This document shows positions 25,001 to 55,260 of a DNA stretch of 64,000 nt, piece by piece. Origin of the DNA: Perca fluviatilis (taxonomy: Eukaryota > Chordata > Actinopteri > Perciformes > Percidae); the NCBI RefSeq assembly GCF_010015445.1, contig NC_053126.1:19589169-19653168 (forward strand), in the 5' to 3' direction. Made by a program: the position numbers and the translations under genes. Every line of letters begins with the position of its first letter. Position 1 is the first letter of the stretch. The notes below the pieces were generated by a model that saw only the letters and a list, made by a program, of their open reading frames with translations, made no database searches and was not told the origin of the DNA.

Positions 25001-28000
25001 ACTAAGAATTTCTTCAATCGAGCACAGCCCTATAGCCAACGCATCTTACCCTTAGTCTCTTGATGCCGGCGCGGGTGATCTGCTGGCAGTCATAGAGCTC
25101 GATACGATCCAGACTATGGCAGTTCTTAAGGTGCTCCAGCGAGGCGTCTGTGATCAGGGGGCAGTTGTCCAGCTCGATCACCTCCAGACGGTCGTGAGCA
25201 CAGGGGCCGCTGCCGAGGTGTCTGATGCCATCATCGGTGATCAGCTCACAGTGAGATAGACTCTACGAGAGTACCAACACAGGAGCTACATTACTCAACT
25301 GTCTGCTAGAACAAGCTGTGATGTGGTGCTTGTAAATACTACAGGAGTGGCAGCCATACACTCACCAGGACTTGCAAACGAGGGCAGTGGATAGACAGCT
25401 GGATGAGTGTTCCATCTGTGATCTGATGCAAAAAGAAAAAGGTCATAACTGTAGTCTCCATACAACAACGGTGGAAACAGTATTTGGGTGTTGCTCGGAC
25501 TGTTTATTTACCTGCACACATTCTTCTAAATCCATCTTTTCAAGCTCGTGACAATTCTGCAGCGGAGAAAGAGACAAACAGAGAGAAACAATATGATCTA
25601 GTGTGTGCAATCTTGAAATATTTTGTTTTTCAGATGTTTTGGGAATAAAACAAATGTGACATCAACTTCAAATATTTGAACCTGTAAGCATAAAGTCATG
25701 CAACCAAGAAGTAGATGCCACACTCACCCTTGCTAATGTAGTGAAGCCCACATCTGTAAGCTGAGAGCAGCGAGCCACTTCTAATATTCTAAAAAGGAGA
25801 AAGAGGAGCAGAGAGTTGTACTGTACAATGACATCACTTAAAGTCTGTCACTTTTTGGGACTTCAACTGGATCTAGTGAGGCTTGAGATAACTTTAACTA
25901 CAGAAAGGTCCATTTATATTCCTCTCCACGATCTCCATTATTACCTTAATATTTACTGCAGGATTAAATAACTAATCAAGTTTTTATGCTAATTATGTTA
26001 CAATGACAAGCAAATCCACCCCTGCAAGCCATTTCATCTTAAAATGAAGCTTAAAAAAAAATAAAAAATAGTTCAGGGTCGGGGAAGCGGTGGATGGTTA
26101 AGTTCAGAGTGAGGATGTGTGTGTTTGTATGCACATTTACCTGAGGCGAGGGCAGTTCTGTCCCAGGGCGTGCAGGATGGCGTCTGTGATATTGGCACAG
26201 CCCGACACACACAGAGACTGCAGGCGGTGACAACCCCGGCAAATTGTGATGAGACCCTCATCTGTGATCTGCTGCTTAAAGAAAGAGACTGTATTTGTGT
26301 GTTTGTGTGGTGGGGTCACCTAAATCCCAAACAATTGTAAGATGTGAAAACATACCAACTTTTCCTTTGCTCACTGGTAACTTTGCATCAAACACAATCA
26401 GTGTGTGACTTGACATATATTCATGTACCTTAACACCCAGCTAATGAGAGCAATTTCTTTTCTCCTGCATTTTCTGTTTTAAGTATTGCTCTGTGGAGAT
26501 CAGGCAGAGGAAGAACAGGTAAGAAATAGCTAAGCAAGAGAAAAGGAAGAGGAGGAGTAACAACTGGGACAAGGTGAGACGATGAGCTCCTGAGGTGTGA
26601 GATGAGGAGGAGATGGAGAGAGGGAGGAGGAGGATGACAAGAGCATTCAGGTGGTGATGAAGGAGGGGAATTTTACTGGAAAGTAACCAACAGTGTTTGT
26701 GTACTTTATGCCAAAAGTCCAGATGCAGGAGTTTTATAACAATCGTTTACAGCGATGCATTAAATTTAAACAATATGAAATGAGACTACAGAATGTTATT
26801 GAAATTGCAAAACTGTTGTGTTTTTCCAGATTAATGGGATTCATCTTCTAGCATGGTTAAGTGTACTTACTGAGCATGTCTGCAAGTTGAGTGTGACCAG
26901 CTCTGGACAGTGACCCCCGATATGCTTCAGAGCCTCGTCCTCGAGCTGCGGAAGAGAGTGACAGAGAAGAGAAAACAGTCATCTGACATTAAACTACACT
27001 TATTAAATGTATAAATCAAGCACACTAAGATTTTCCCACCAAACCCCTCTACTGTCACTGATTTAAAAAGGATGTTAATTATGTTAAAAACACCTCTTAT
27101 AGCAGCAAGACAAATCAACCTCTAAAACCTCTGGCAACTGTCAGTACACATTGTGATTTGTTTTGCCCTTTAAATTAATGATCTGTGACATCTTCATCGA
27201 AATACGTGGTTGCATTTTCACACCGTAGTGTTGACTAGAACAGGATAGTGCTATATATTAAGGCGTTCACAACTGCTGTAAACCGTGTCTGGCATGCCCT
27301 TCCACATAAACATCCTCTGTTACACAGGAAGTGATGCATTTCATGTTTGCGGTAGCAGCAACTGTGTTCTATTGGAATGAGGAATAAGAGGAACTTGGTA
27401 GTTAGTGTGATGAGCGAGTGCACGTTGAGCAAAAAGAACAGAGCACCTAAGAAGTCACCAATGGAACCAAACAAAGTTCGACAAATGAGGTTGCTTTTCA
27501 GATTTATCCAAATAAATTGTATACTGGATTAAATCATCTGCAACTCATTATGCTCTAAGAACCTACACCATCAGCCATTGGTCTGCATCTCCAGCTCATA
27601 CTAAGTACACACCATACCTGTGTGCATCCCTTGAGGAAAAGGCCTTTGAGTCCAGGACAGCAACGCACCAGGGCCTGGATGCCATCCTTGGTGACCTGAT
27701 CACACCAGGAGATGTTGAGCTGCTCCAGCAGGGGACAACCCTCACTGACAGGAGGGAATTAGAAAAAAAAGACAGGTGAGAGGTAGGAAAAAAAATAAAT
27801 AAAAGAAAAATAATCAAGAAAAAAATTGCAAAAGAAGACAGCAATTTTGAACAACCCACACACAAAATCAAATGCTAACATTTAAGTATTTACTTTTATT
27901 TCATGTGTGACTGGTGTAGGTTAAACAGAGGAAATCAATGAGGGATGATAGGTGGTATCAAAGAGTGTTGAATAAAGGATTGTATGTTTAATGGAAGTAT

Positions 28001-31000
28001 ACATCACAACGTTGACCCTACAAACCTGAGAGCTTTGAGGGACAGGTTGGTGATTGAGGTACAGGAGGCGAGGTCCAGGTGCTTCAACTTTGGGCAGAAC
28101 TTACTGAGGCTATTACAGGTGCTGCAGAAGAGAAAGACAATGAGCGTTTTGAAGGAGAAGTGGCATTATGATACACTGGCATCCCAGAAGAACACACATA
28201 CCTGTCAGTGATCTTGGTGCAGCCATTCAGACTAAGCAGCTCAATGTTCCTGCAGTTCTGCGAGAAAGTCCTACAGAAAGAAAACAAAACAGTCAATCAG
28301 AACTTGTCGGTTTCGCTCTCCCCAGGGTCTGAAGTTAAACTACAATTTCTGTAAGGCCAAGTTCTCGACAAGCTCACCTCAGGGCACTGTCACCCACACC
28401 CAAGCAACCCCGCAGGCTCAGCTTCCTAAGAAACCCCCCACATCGCTTTGAGATGTTCTCCACCACCCGGCCCTGTAAGAAAAACAATTGGCTCAGCCTG
28501 CTGTGTTTGTTTCTACACCTCCATTTAAAGTAATGACACATTATAAGTAAAGTGTGAAAGGTAAAGTACACAGCAAAGATTGAAGTTACAGGTAAACGTA
28601 AAGTAGCAGATTTACTCACCTCAATGTCCCTCTGAAAGTCAAAGAGGTCGATTCGTTGCCAGTTGCTGCCATCCAAGGCCAGAACATTCCAGGACTGAGA
28701 GCAGGGAGGGAGAAACGGACATTTAGGGTCAAGTTTGTTCTCAAACATACCACAGGAACACACACCAAAACACACAGACAAACAAGCACAGTCGCGCACA
28801 CATGCATACACACGTACACCTTGTGAACACAGACTCACCCGTGAGACCTGGGCACAGCGACAGAGTGTCACCACATCCAGAAAGGAGAAGATTCTGGAAG
28901 ACAGACAGGGACGGTTTAGAGACCCTGATCCCCGCTGCCAGAAGCTTCCTCTTTGCACTAAACTGACCAACTCAACCCTGCTTCAGCTTTCACTTACAGC
29001 ACAGGGGCGTGAGTAAATCAGCTAATATTGTCTTTGACTGTTGGCAGGATGAATGGGTTTACTCAAAGTAGGGTCCTGGCGAGGAAGACACACAATCTGC
29101 TTCTAAGGAACAGAGCTGGAATCTAACTAGAAGATCCCTCAATGCAGCAAAAACTGTATAAGGGTTGAAGCAGGGATGCAGTGAGTCCCAGCACAGCCTG
29201 CCAGCCTCACAAATCAGGGCACTGAACCTGGCCAAGCAGCACAGAGTCAGCAGCACAGGCAGCTTGGCTGGCAAGGCCGAGGCTTGAGTTATGGCCTTCA
29301 TTTTCTGTTTGCTCAGAGGATCTTTTTTTTTTTGCCGGATATCAATTTGAATGTTTTATAGCCTCAGGGATCTGTTTTTAAATTACAGTTTGAAAATTGG
29401 GGGAGCAGAGTAGGGTGGGGAAATGAGGGGAAACTTGCATCCTGGTGATTGGTTTAGTTGAAATATTTGTTAAAGGGCAAGTGAGCATACAGTATAGGAT
29501 CGCGAGATGTGCAATGTGTGTGTGTCTGTGTTTAGGAGTTGTAGAGGGAGGAGGGTGATGCAAGGCCAATTGTGACTCTGTGTATGACTGGATGTGCTGA
29601 TTGGGAGCGAAGCCAAGAAGGTAAATATGCAACATGCCATTTTTGCTTGCAAAACATTTTTTTATTTTTTAAATGTCACTCACCGTAGCAACAGCTCCTT
29701 AGGCAGCTTCTTATTGATGGCCGCCTCATCGCTGTTTGTGAACATCTAAAAACGGTGCAGAGGATAATATTATTCCTGGCAGTTTTACCATAGCCAGGGC
29801 CCCCTCAAACCACTCACCTCACTAAAGGATGGCCCCAGCATATAAACAAAGATAAATGATCGTAATCTCATCAGCTGAGATAGCTTCAATGTAAAGTATT
29901 GGAAAACACTGGGGTGACCGAAGATAAAGCAGCACAGGAGACTGGGATTTGTGTCTTCTAAGCAAAATCAGCAGAATTGGACTTTGTACTGTCGACTACA
30001 GAGCTGGGATGGCCTCTGCTTTCATATTATCTTTTCTGCATACATATTCTTGCCATACCTCCTGACTGTGTTGTTTACACTGTTAAATAAACATCAGCAT
30101 ACTGGAATAAGTTACAATATGTCATTTGTGACTCTCAGACGAAATTGCTCCACATTCTGCAAATAACCAATGGATTTCCACACAAATTATCGCATGCTGT
30201 GTAAGCGCAAAACTAGCCTATAATCCACAGAAAAGGCCTCAGTACATAAAGAGAAAATAAATTTGCATTTATTAAGACCCAGCTACTTAGACACACATAA
30301 ACACGACTCCAGGGTTCCCATAATTTATGGGAAATAATACTCTGCCAGATTGCAAAATATAAGACGTTCATACAATGACGTTTGGGTGGATCCACTCACT
30401 CACAAAATTGCAAATGAAGCAACACCTGGCCAAATCCATTTTCCTATATATTTAGAAAGATAAATCTAAACTAGTGACAGGGTAATTGAGAGGTGGGGGC
30501 TTTAGTGTGTAAATAAAAAGTGCACATGCTATTTACAGGAGGCAAACATCTGTAACAAGATCAAAAAGGAATTTGCATGTCCTTATAGGTACAAATATGA
30601 AGCTTCCATGATCTCAAAATAAATGAAATGTTTATTGGTGTTGTAAAATAAATAATGAATGGGTCCTGGAGTTTACTGTGTGCTATTTTGATTATGTGCG
30701 TCTATCCTAAAACCTCATTTACAATACATTCAGATTTTGATGGAAAAACGTATTGATCAGCTCATAAAAAAAAAAAAAAACAGATGACAGGTCTGCCTTT
30801 TTAGAAATCCAGTCAGCTCTGGGTCAAAGCCTCTCCATGTCTGTCTGACACGCACCTTTCTGGCCAAATAATCCAGGGCCAATTCCAAAGAACCAGATGC
30901 TCATGGTCAACGGGCATAAACTGTCCCCTTTTGTAATCAAACATAAAATAAACCTGATGCTGCATGAATGTGAGCATTATGTTTTCTCCACTGGTCAGCT

Positions 31001-33615
31001 ATAGCCAGTGAGGCATGAGGAAAAAAAAACTGGGTGAGCTGTAACCTCCAGCTAAAGCAAAAAAGTCATAATACTTTTAGAAAAACACTTATTTATGTTG
31101 CTTCCTGAAAAGACAAAATCAGTTTGACACTTGTAACTGTGACTTGCACTGTTAGTTGACATTAAAGCAGTGGCTAAATTTGGTTCAGATATTTAATTTA
31201 TCCTTCCCTACATCCATAGATGTAGTTAAGGTCAAATTATATAATATACCCAGAAGACAAGCCATCAGCAATTAACAGATTCTTTTTGGCCTACAGTTTA
31301 AACTGCTATAACAAATCTTACATCAATACACCCAAGTATACAGAACGTAGTGGTAATGTCAATCACAATATGATTACTGTTTTCATATTCCTTTTAATTG
31401 GGGAAATATAATCAGGGCTCATTAGATAATACGCTATTAATCTCCAGCGGGGAAATTCGTTTGGCAGCAGTACAACAGAAATACTGTACAAAAATACAAA
31501 TAAGTATAGAAAGTAAGAAAAAAAATATAAGAGGTACATAATGTAAAATAGAATTAAAAAAATAGAAACTATAAACTATACAGAGCATTTGGAGACAGAT
31601 GACATGATAAAGTGAGTGGTGGTAATGAAGTGACAGTGGTGTGATTAATAGCAGCAGTCTCATTAATGCCCGTCTACTTTTCAGAGGGCTGTCCTTTGTT
31701 TAGGGCTAGTATACAACAGATCACTATCTACAGCAGAGCAGTAAAGCTAGACAAAATACAAGAGGACATTTCTGGAAATGCCTGTCAAAATAAAACTCTC
31801 CCTAGCATACAATGTAGCAATTGGGTTTGACCACTGTGCATTTTTGATGACCTACAATAACTATTTTATCTTTACTGTCAGACTTCTTGTACAATTAGCC
31901 TTCTGGGCTAACTCTATTGAAATAACCTAATAGGTTGTAGTGTGTTTTTATACCATATCCTTCAACTAAAGTGCACGGATAAATTCTATTAATTTTCATC
32001 AATAAAGATTCACCAATAAATAGTTACCATTGTCCCTGACAAATAAACCAAGAAATGAAAATGGCATGTTTAAATTACAAACATGCTAAAAAAAAAACAA
32101 TTAGTACAGTACATGCAACTTCAAAATCAGATTTAAATAAATGTTTCTTATGGACTTTTATAATAAAAACTCTAGGCTAAACCAAACTGTATCACATCCA
32201 TCATGTTAGTTGTAAATGTCACTGACTGCATGCATTTTTCAGACAAACTTAAAAATGTTGCTGTTTAAGATTAGCACCTTTCTCAGACTAATTGTGACCG
32301 ACTAAGCATAAATAGGTTTATACATGGGCATATCAATATTCAGTCTATGTATTAGACTTGTATGGACTTACAGTGTCTACGTGTAAAGAAATTGTGATGG
32401 AACAAGGGCTGTAACTTTCTAAATCTATACAGTGTCAAAATGGACAATTTAAAATCACCTTTCACTAAAAACCATAAGTTGAAGAAAGACTGGTAATTAC
32501 TCCAGTTTAAATAAAAGCTATGGCGCAGATACCTCCTCAACAGGAATTTAACAGAAAATGTGCAACTTTTATTTTAAAGTCAAGGACGCGCCACTTCCGG
32601 TTTTCTCCTGCCCCAAATCCTCTTAACTTGACACAGTAGCTCTATCGCAGCTGTCGGGCCAGAAGGTAACGGCCTGAATCTTTTGAGTCCTCAGCTGTTG
32701 CAACGTTAAAAATAAATAAAACCACACACAAATCCCACGCTAGCTGGAGATTAAACAACACCAAGTGTCCAGGCTACACAGCCCAATGTCACCGGCAGGA
32801 TATACAAGCGTTCACCAAAATATTTAGCTACGTACGCTTGCGGCTGCGACACAAAGTTTGCACAATGGTAAATGCTACAGAACTAACACAGGAGCTTAGT
32901 GTGTCAATGTGGCCCTTCTGCTATCTGTATGGGTTATGGTGTGTGTTGTATTGTGGCAGTCTGGGCCTATCTGTTGATCGTTTCTCTGCTAACACGGGGT
33001 GCATGGCAGACAAAACCCGAGGCCCCCACAACCGCAGCGACCATGAACATGCACAACAATCCTGCTCATCTAGACAACCCAACAAAAGTATAAAAATCAC
33101 ATCCCGGCAGACATGAGGACAATTTTAAAACCGCTTCTTAGAAAAGTGAAGTCAACAAATGTATTTTCCTGGTAAATTATGTGTGTCGGAGCTGTCCTCG
33201 GCGTGCTATGTAGCCTCAGTGTCTTTGTTTTGACGGCGCAAAGTAAAACGAGGATAACATTTTAGGACCCTAAAAAAAACTCTTTTGATGAAATAAATAA
33301 CGCGATAGGTTCGGTGGTTAAATACCGACAGATGTCCTTACTGAAATAACATGCCATGCCTAGGCTATGTTTTTTTTTTTTTTTTCCCCAACCAAACAAC
33401 AGCGTTTGACCTAATCCCAAACATTGACTGCGGAAGCTGCAACAGCCTCACCATAAGCGCAGTTTTACACTAAATACAATGACAGTCACCATGTAGGCCC
33501 ATATCCTAACGTGTTTAACAGCTACGTTGAATGTGTGTCAATGACTGTCAGGTAATATTAATGGTCAACTCACCTCAAACCGGCTCCGCGAAACACCATT
33601 TACCTCCTTCCCCAT
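22003..33615 (-). CDS. fbxl20: FBXL20, F-box and leucine-rich repeat protein 20 (complete)
   Basis: Substrate-binding subunit of an SCF (SKP1-CUL1-F-box) ubiquitin ligase; in mammals it acts at synapses and on membrane traffic and autophagy factors. Fifteen coding exons, minus strand: 33574-33615, 29684-29745, 28839-28893, 28620-28694, 28378-28472, 28202-28270, 28026-28121, 27618-27744, 26871-26945, 26141-26271, 25728-25788, 25512-25556, 25366-25422, 25050-25262, 22003-22110. They total 1311 nt, or 436 residues plus stop, the same length as human. The start MGKEVNGVSRSRFE matches the family. F-box about residues 28-70 (LPKELLLRIFSFLDVV); then about 11-12 Cys-containing LRRs (CxxITDxGL pattern) to about 400; the tail RQRFCRCCVLL ends in a CaaX box, CVLL. 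All introns begin GT and end AG with matching phases. The paralogue FBXL2 is less likely because of the N terminus and synteny. Confidence 0.96.
23520..24200 (+). mobile_element. LINE (non-LTR retrotransposon) 3' remnant
   Basis: Plus-strand frames with stops and shifts encode the C-terminal end of a fish LINE ORF2. They show MSFLQQLKKFNLPKTMMRHFY, then KGRLQRIIRSAEKVIG, LPSLQDLYASRTLRRAGKIV and DRSHPGHKLFDTLPFGRR, followed by an AT-rich 3' tail. This is the usual end of L2/CR1/Rex-like elements; the exact clade is not resolved. It is a 5'-truncated dead copy, antisense to FBXL20. Confidence 0.75.
24736..25032. mobile_element. hAT-like MITE next to an FBXL20 splice donor
   Basis: 297 bases with ends TAGGGCTG and CAGCCCTA. 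It is flanked by an 8-base target duplication, TAGCCAAT (24728-24735) and TAGCCAAC (25033-25040), one mismatch. Inside are repeated TTAGTCGATTAGTCG motifs in both orientations. The short ends and 8-base duplication indicate the hAT superfamily. It inserted 17 bases downstream of the exon 14 end (25050). Confidence 0.8.
29746..33573. other. FBXL20 intron 1
   Basis: No coding sequence recognised. Mostly AT-rich single-copy-looking DNA. A more GC-rich patch about 32580-32860 contains an ETS-type motif and may be an internal promoter. Confidence 0.6.
32580..32640. promoter_or_regulatory. Possible internal promoter patch with ETS motif
   Basis: CACTTCCGG (reverse of CCGGAAGTG, the GABP/ETS core typical of housekeeping promoters) sits in a GC-richer patch inside FBXL20 intron 1, about 1 kb downstream of the annotated start exon. 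This suggests, but does not show, an alternative start site. Confidence 0.25.
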
Positions 33616-36601
33616 TTCGGACGCTGGTTACCGACTCAATGAATTCGGTACAGGCGAAGTAAAATGCAGATACGGGCCCTCTTCCTGCCGATTCCCCTCC
33701 ACGACTATCATGCTACCGTCCTCTCGGTATGCTCCTGGGTGCGATGTCGTTGTTTTTCGGCCTGTAAAACAAACTGCAATACCTCTTGTTCCTGATAAAA
33801 TAGGAGCTCCAGGCAGGAGCAAGCCAATAAGCCAGTTCTCTTATCTGCTCGCTTCGCAGTCACCTCCTCCTCCCCCTACAGGTTTCCATCCATCCACACA
33901 ATAGCCCTACAGGAATAGGACCTGGCAGCCTAAAATGGAGCTTGTAGGCTACTACGCCTACATCACTTAGAAATAATAAATATAATGAAACTGCGCTAAT
34001 GCATATTACCCAAGCACAAAAAAACGTCTGCTTGCTACTAGCCTACTGTTGGCTGTTCCTTCGTGCGGGCCGCGTAGCCTAAAGCCCAGGAGCAAAGATA
34101 TCAAAACGGGGTGTCGACCTTTTGACAGTCCCCGTAGCACGAATACCTGGCTAGCAACAGCTGGGTTCATGACTAGATAGACTATGAAATTATAAAAAAT
34201 AAAAAAGGTTTGATCCCAGTTGGTGTATAGATTTTAACACCACAATGCAAAGAGAGATTATGACTATAGGCCAACATAGCCTAGTTGATGCTTTCCCCGA
34301 TATAACCGAAATAACAAATAGCATGTAGGCTATGTCTAATATGGTAAAGTTATGATGGGCAGTCATTGAAGTGTGGGCCAATTAAAGCGTTCATAATTTT
34401 TGTCACAATAAGATTTGTGTACTATACGGGCCACAGAAGCGAAACGTTTGTCCTTTTCTGACACATTAGCCATTTAAAACCGTATTAACTCTATTCTATT
34501 GCATTCATTGTTCTCAAACATACATTGTAACCATGGATGTATTAAGGATTGTAACCTGTTGGTTATGGTTATTACTGTGGGAAACGCCACTTCCTTCTTT
34601 CTCATTGACCACGCCCCAGTTAGACAGCAGAGCCAATCAGCATCCAGGGCGGCAGCTCGTCATAATGCGTAATCACACGCTTGACGGAAATTTAACTTTT
34701 TATTTGTTCTATGTGTTTCTTTCCCCACCTTTGAAAAATCTGAGTTAGTTTCTAGTATTTGAAAATGCTGTTTGATTGAAATACCACCTAAAATAATTGC
34801 ATAATTGCTGCTGCATGTGAAACTATCGTGCTGGTTTTAGAAATAAATGTTTATTTAGAATAAATAGAATGCAATATATGATGTCATACTTGGCTTTTGC
34901 CGTTGTAATAAAAGGCCCAACTGCAACAGTACAAATCTAGTAGTACCAGTGTGGGAAGCATGCTATGAATAGCATGCTATTGTATATTACTTGTTCAACC
35001 AATTTATGTTTAATGCATGATGAACTTTTTTTTTAAATGTTGGTTTGCAAAACCAACTTGAACTCCTTGAAGAAAAACTTTATTTAAATGTTATATCCAT
35101 TTCCACTCTTCCCTGTAAGTCTGACTTAACTGTTTCCTACTAGACCTAACTTGTGACTTGAGACAAACATAAAATATGCTTTTGTCACATACAGTATTTT
35201 GGCAATATCAAAAAGTAGCCTCCATACAACTCCTCACTCCTCCCACTGTATCAAACTCTACAATTCATCTACTCACGCAGAGAGACAGACGTGGTTTCAT
35301 TAATACATCCATGGGTATCTCCAGCTGCCTTTTTCAGCTCTGTTTGGGTTTGCACCTTATCAACCTTTAACTGCTTACTTTTGGCATGTGTATATTTTTG
35401 ACTTTATACCTGTTAACACGTTCACATTTCTGGCATTGTGAAGGTTTGGTTTTTGCACCTTATTGAAAACCTTTTGTTTATTTGCACTAGCCTACTCACT
35501 TTCAGGGCCCATGGGCAGTTGCCCACTTTGCCTGTTAGTAATACAGCCTTGCCATGTTTACAATTTAAAACCCACCATGATCCCGATATAGACTATTTCC
35601 ATTTCCGGTGAGATCGATGCTGTGTGTTCTTTCATTTAAAATGCAACTCATGTAATATTTAAAACATTTTCTTGTTATAACTTGTGCAGATTGATGCATC
35701 TCTTTTGCGATGCTGGCGCGCGACCACGACCACAGTAGGCGGGCTGTGTGTTGCGATAGGTCGTTGCTATGATACGCCAAAGATTGACAACGTTCCGGTT
35801 TCCGGTTCATTCCGCTGTGCGCGCAGAAGTTGCTAGTCACAGGAGCCACAATGGCGTTTGTAGTCTCCTTCAGATAGGGCTGTGGATGATATTAAATCCA
35901 CTAGCATCGCCCTAAATATAGGCCTGGTTGATTCCCAGAGCCATTGATAATAAACTGGAACATCTACTGCACACGAAAATACTATGATTTCTAATCAATA
36001 TTGAATTTATAGGGGATAAAACTTACATTAAAGGGAACATGTAAACAGTACCAACCGGGTCAAGTTTTCATTTTATTCGAGAAACGAGCGTCTTTTAATG
36101 AAGGCATTTGCTTGTTTCTGAATGCTAAAACCGTAATTCTGTGGAATAAAAGCACCTTTACTTAACTTGGCACCGGACAAGGACACCTTTCACAAAGGGA
36201 CTTTTTCTTTTTTACGAGTCAGCTCGCTAGCCGCCGAGCATTGGCTAGCGGTGCTAGCTAAATTGAGACGGATACGACACCACAATGCTTCGATGTTTGG
36301 TTGGGATCTTTTTCATTCACTGACTAATTCAAACTTAAGTACATACATTACAGCACTGGAGAACCACCTTGGCATTTTTCTGCTTTGACGAACTATGTTG
36401 GCGAACTCTATGGAATGAATTGGCGTTGAGGAGGACTGGACGTGAGCGGCCTGGTGTGTTTATTTTGTGTATTTTCTTGCCCTGTTTCTGCTTAGTAACG
36501 CTTTTGTTTTGGCATTTGGAGTAGCTACTGTTTTCCTGTGAATGAATTGCCTGGACCACCGAGGCCAACTCGCAGGAGAGGTACCGACGCCGGCGTGAGG
36601 G
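33616..36601. other. Divergent intergenic region, FBXL20 / CDK12
   Basis: About 3 kb between the two start codons, which point away from each other. It holds both promoters and 5' UTRs. A CCAAT box is at 34633-34637 and a GC-type CCACGCCCC lies just before it. No MED1 sequence is visible, although MED1 occupies this place in mammals. No coding exon recognised. Confidence 0.6.
35700..35870 (+). promoter_or_regulatory. Candidate CDK12 core promoter
   Basis: A GC-rich patch with two adjacent ETS-like cores (GTTCCGG and TTTCCGG near 35794-35807) and a CG-rich TGTGCGCGCAGAAG stretch resembling an NRF1 half-site. It lies 0.75-0.9 kb before the CDK12 start. These are usual for TATA-less housekeeping promoters. 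The transcription start is not determined, and part of this patch could belong to a dispersed repeat. Confidence 0.3.
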
Positions 36602-53890
<17,289 letters not shown>

Positions 53891-54928
53891 CCCTCAGTCC
53901 CCCGCTGAGACAGACCTAGGTATCTTGGGACAGATCCAGCAGTCCTGGCCTGAAGGGAAAGGCAGAGGAAGAATGCAGAAGGACACCTACACATTATGAA
54001 TCACTGGACCATGAGCAGGTAGCTAAAGTTGAATCAAAGATTTTGAAATTGAATGTCTGAAATAAAGAGATTAAGGGCATTTTCAGGTCATGAACCTCAC
54101 TGCCCTCTGAACAAGCTGTCGTATCGGAGGGAGTGTTTGGACCTGGGGTCGGCAGGACCTTCAACAATCCATTTAGGGACAGCCACCACCTGCTATCCCT
54201 TGCTCTTTCCTTCCACTGAAGGTCCTGACTTGAATGAAGTTTAGCTTCCAAATTGAGTGCCATGCAGCTGACACTCAACTTAGAAAGCAGCTGTGATCTT
54301 TTTTCTTTCTTTCTCCAAAAAAAACAAATGATTGTCCAGTCCACTGCAGTGCCCACTTACTCACCAAGTTATCAGTGTTTTGGAGAATGAAGTAGCTGTC
54401 CTCCACTCTGTGATGGAGTGATGTATGTAACAGTGTGACGGAAGATTAGGTGGAGCTAAAATATTGTGTATGGGTATATTTGAGGCAATGAGCACACTGA
54501 TAAGAACACTGGAGGACCATGAGTTTCCCATTGAACCTTACATGCTGCCTGGCTAGCTCCCCTGTTTTCAGCCTTGTGCCTCCTTTGTAACCCCAGCGAC
54601 CCCTGAATGATCTGGGCCTAGCGGGGAAGTGTAGGTTAAGTTTCTGCTTTGGATGGCACCTACAACAGTGTACATCTGCAGGACTGTATTTTTTTTGTTT
54701 TTTACCCAAAGGCTGTTCCATATTATATTCTGTCTGTCATCAACTCAACTGAATTGCGATGTGTTCTCGGCCCACATGAATATTTTCCTTCCTTTACATA
54801 CAGCTAACCTCTGTGTCCTAAGCCTACAGTACTCAACTTTCCTGTCTTGAATATGGATTAAACCACTACATTACGACAGACTGCTTCATCATACACACGC
54901 TATACTGCTAGTTAAAGTATAAAGCTAG

Positions 54929-54966
<38 letters not shown>

Positions 54967-55260
54967 AAACTGACTTTCCGGCTTCTCCTGGTGGGCTGTG
55001 AAAGCCTCAGCTAATATGTCATTGCCTCCCAGCCAAGTTGTGCAACAGAAACTTTTTCTTTTTTTGGTGCAGTTATTTTCTACATAAAGAAAATAATACA
55101 CTTAAAAAAATAATGGTCCATGGTTCTGTTTTTTTTTTTTTTTTTTTTCTTTGGAAAGGGAGGAGAAATGGTTTCATGGTGTCTGTAAAAAGAAAAAAAT
55201 ATTTTGTAATATGTGTTTTCTTGTTTCAGTTTATTAAAGGAAGTAATGCGACCAGTTGAA
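53891..55260 (+). other. Putative CDK12 3' UTR
   Basis: Sequence downstream of the stop, without another gene. Poly(A) signals: AATAAA at 54061-54066 and ATTAAA at 55233-55238, the latter followed by T/G-rich DNA. A (AC)n tract (54930-54961) and a T-run (about 55130-55148) lie inside. The true end is not determined. Confidence 0.4.
54930..54961. repeat. (AC)n microsatellite
   Basis: Sixteen AC units. Confidence 0.9.

Larger units (their letters stand above)
22111..25049. other. FBXL20 intron 14
   Basis: Largest 3' intron of the gene. It holds a LINE remnant (23520-24200) and a hAT-like MITE (24736-25032) placed next to the 5' splice site. The rest is unremarkable. Confidence 0.8.

Noticed and set aside
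35565..35849. 94-codon minus-strand frame between FBXL20 and CDK12, considered as a MED1 remnant
   Set aside because: The peptide does not resemble MED1 or any known family, and it overlaps the probable CDK12 promoter patch.
36167..36388. An upstream open reading frame in the CDK12 5' UTR
   Set aside because: The frame opens with TTG, not ATG, and the transcription start is unknown.
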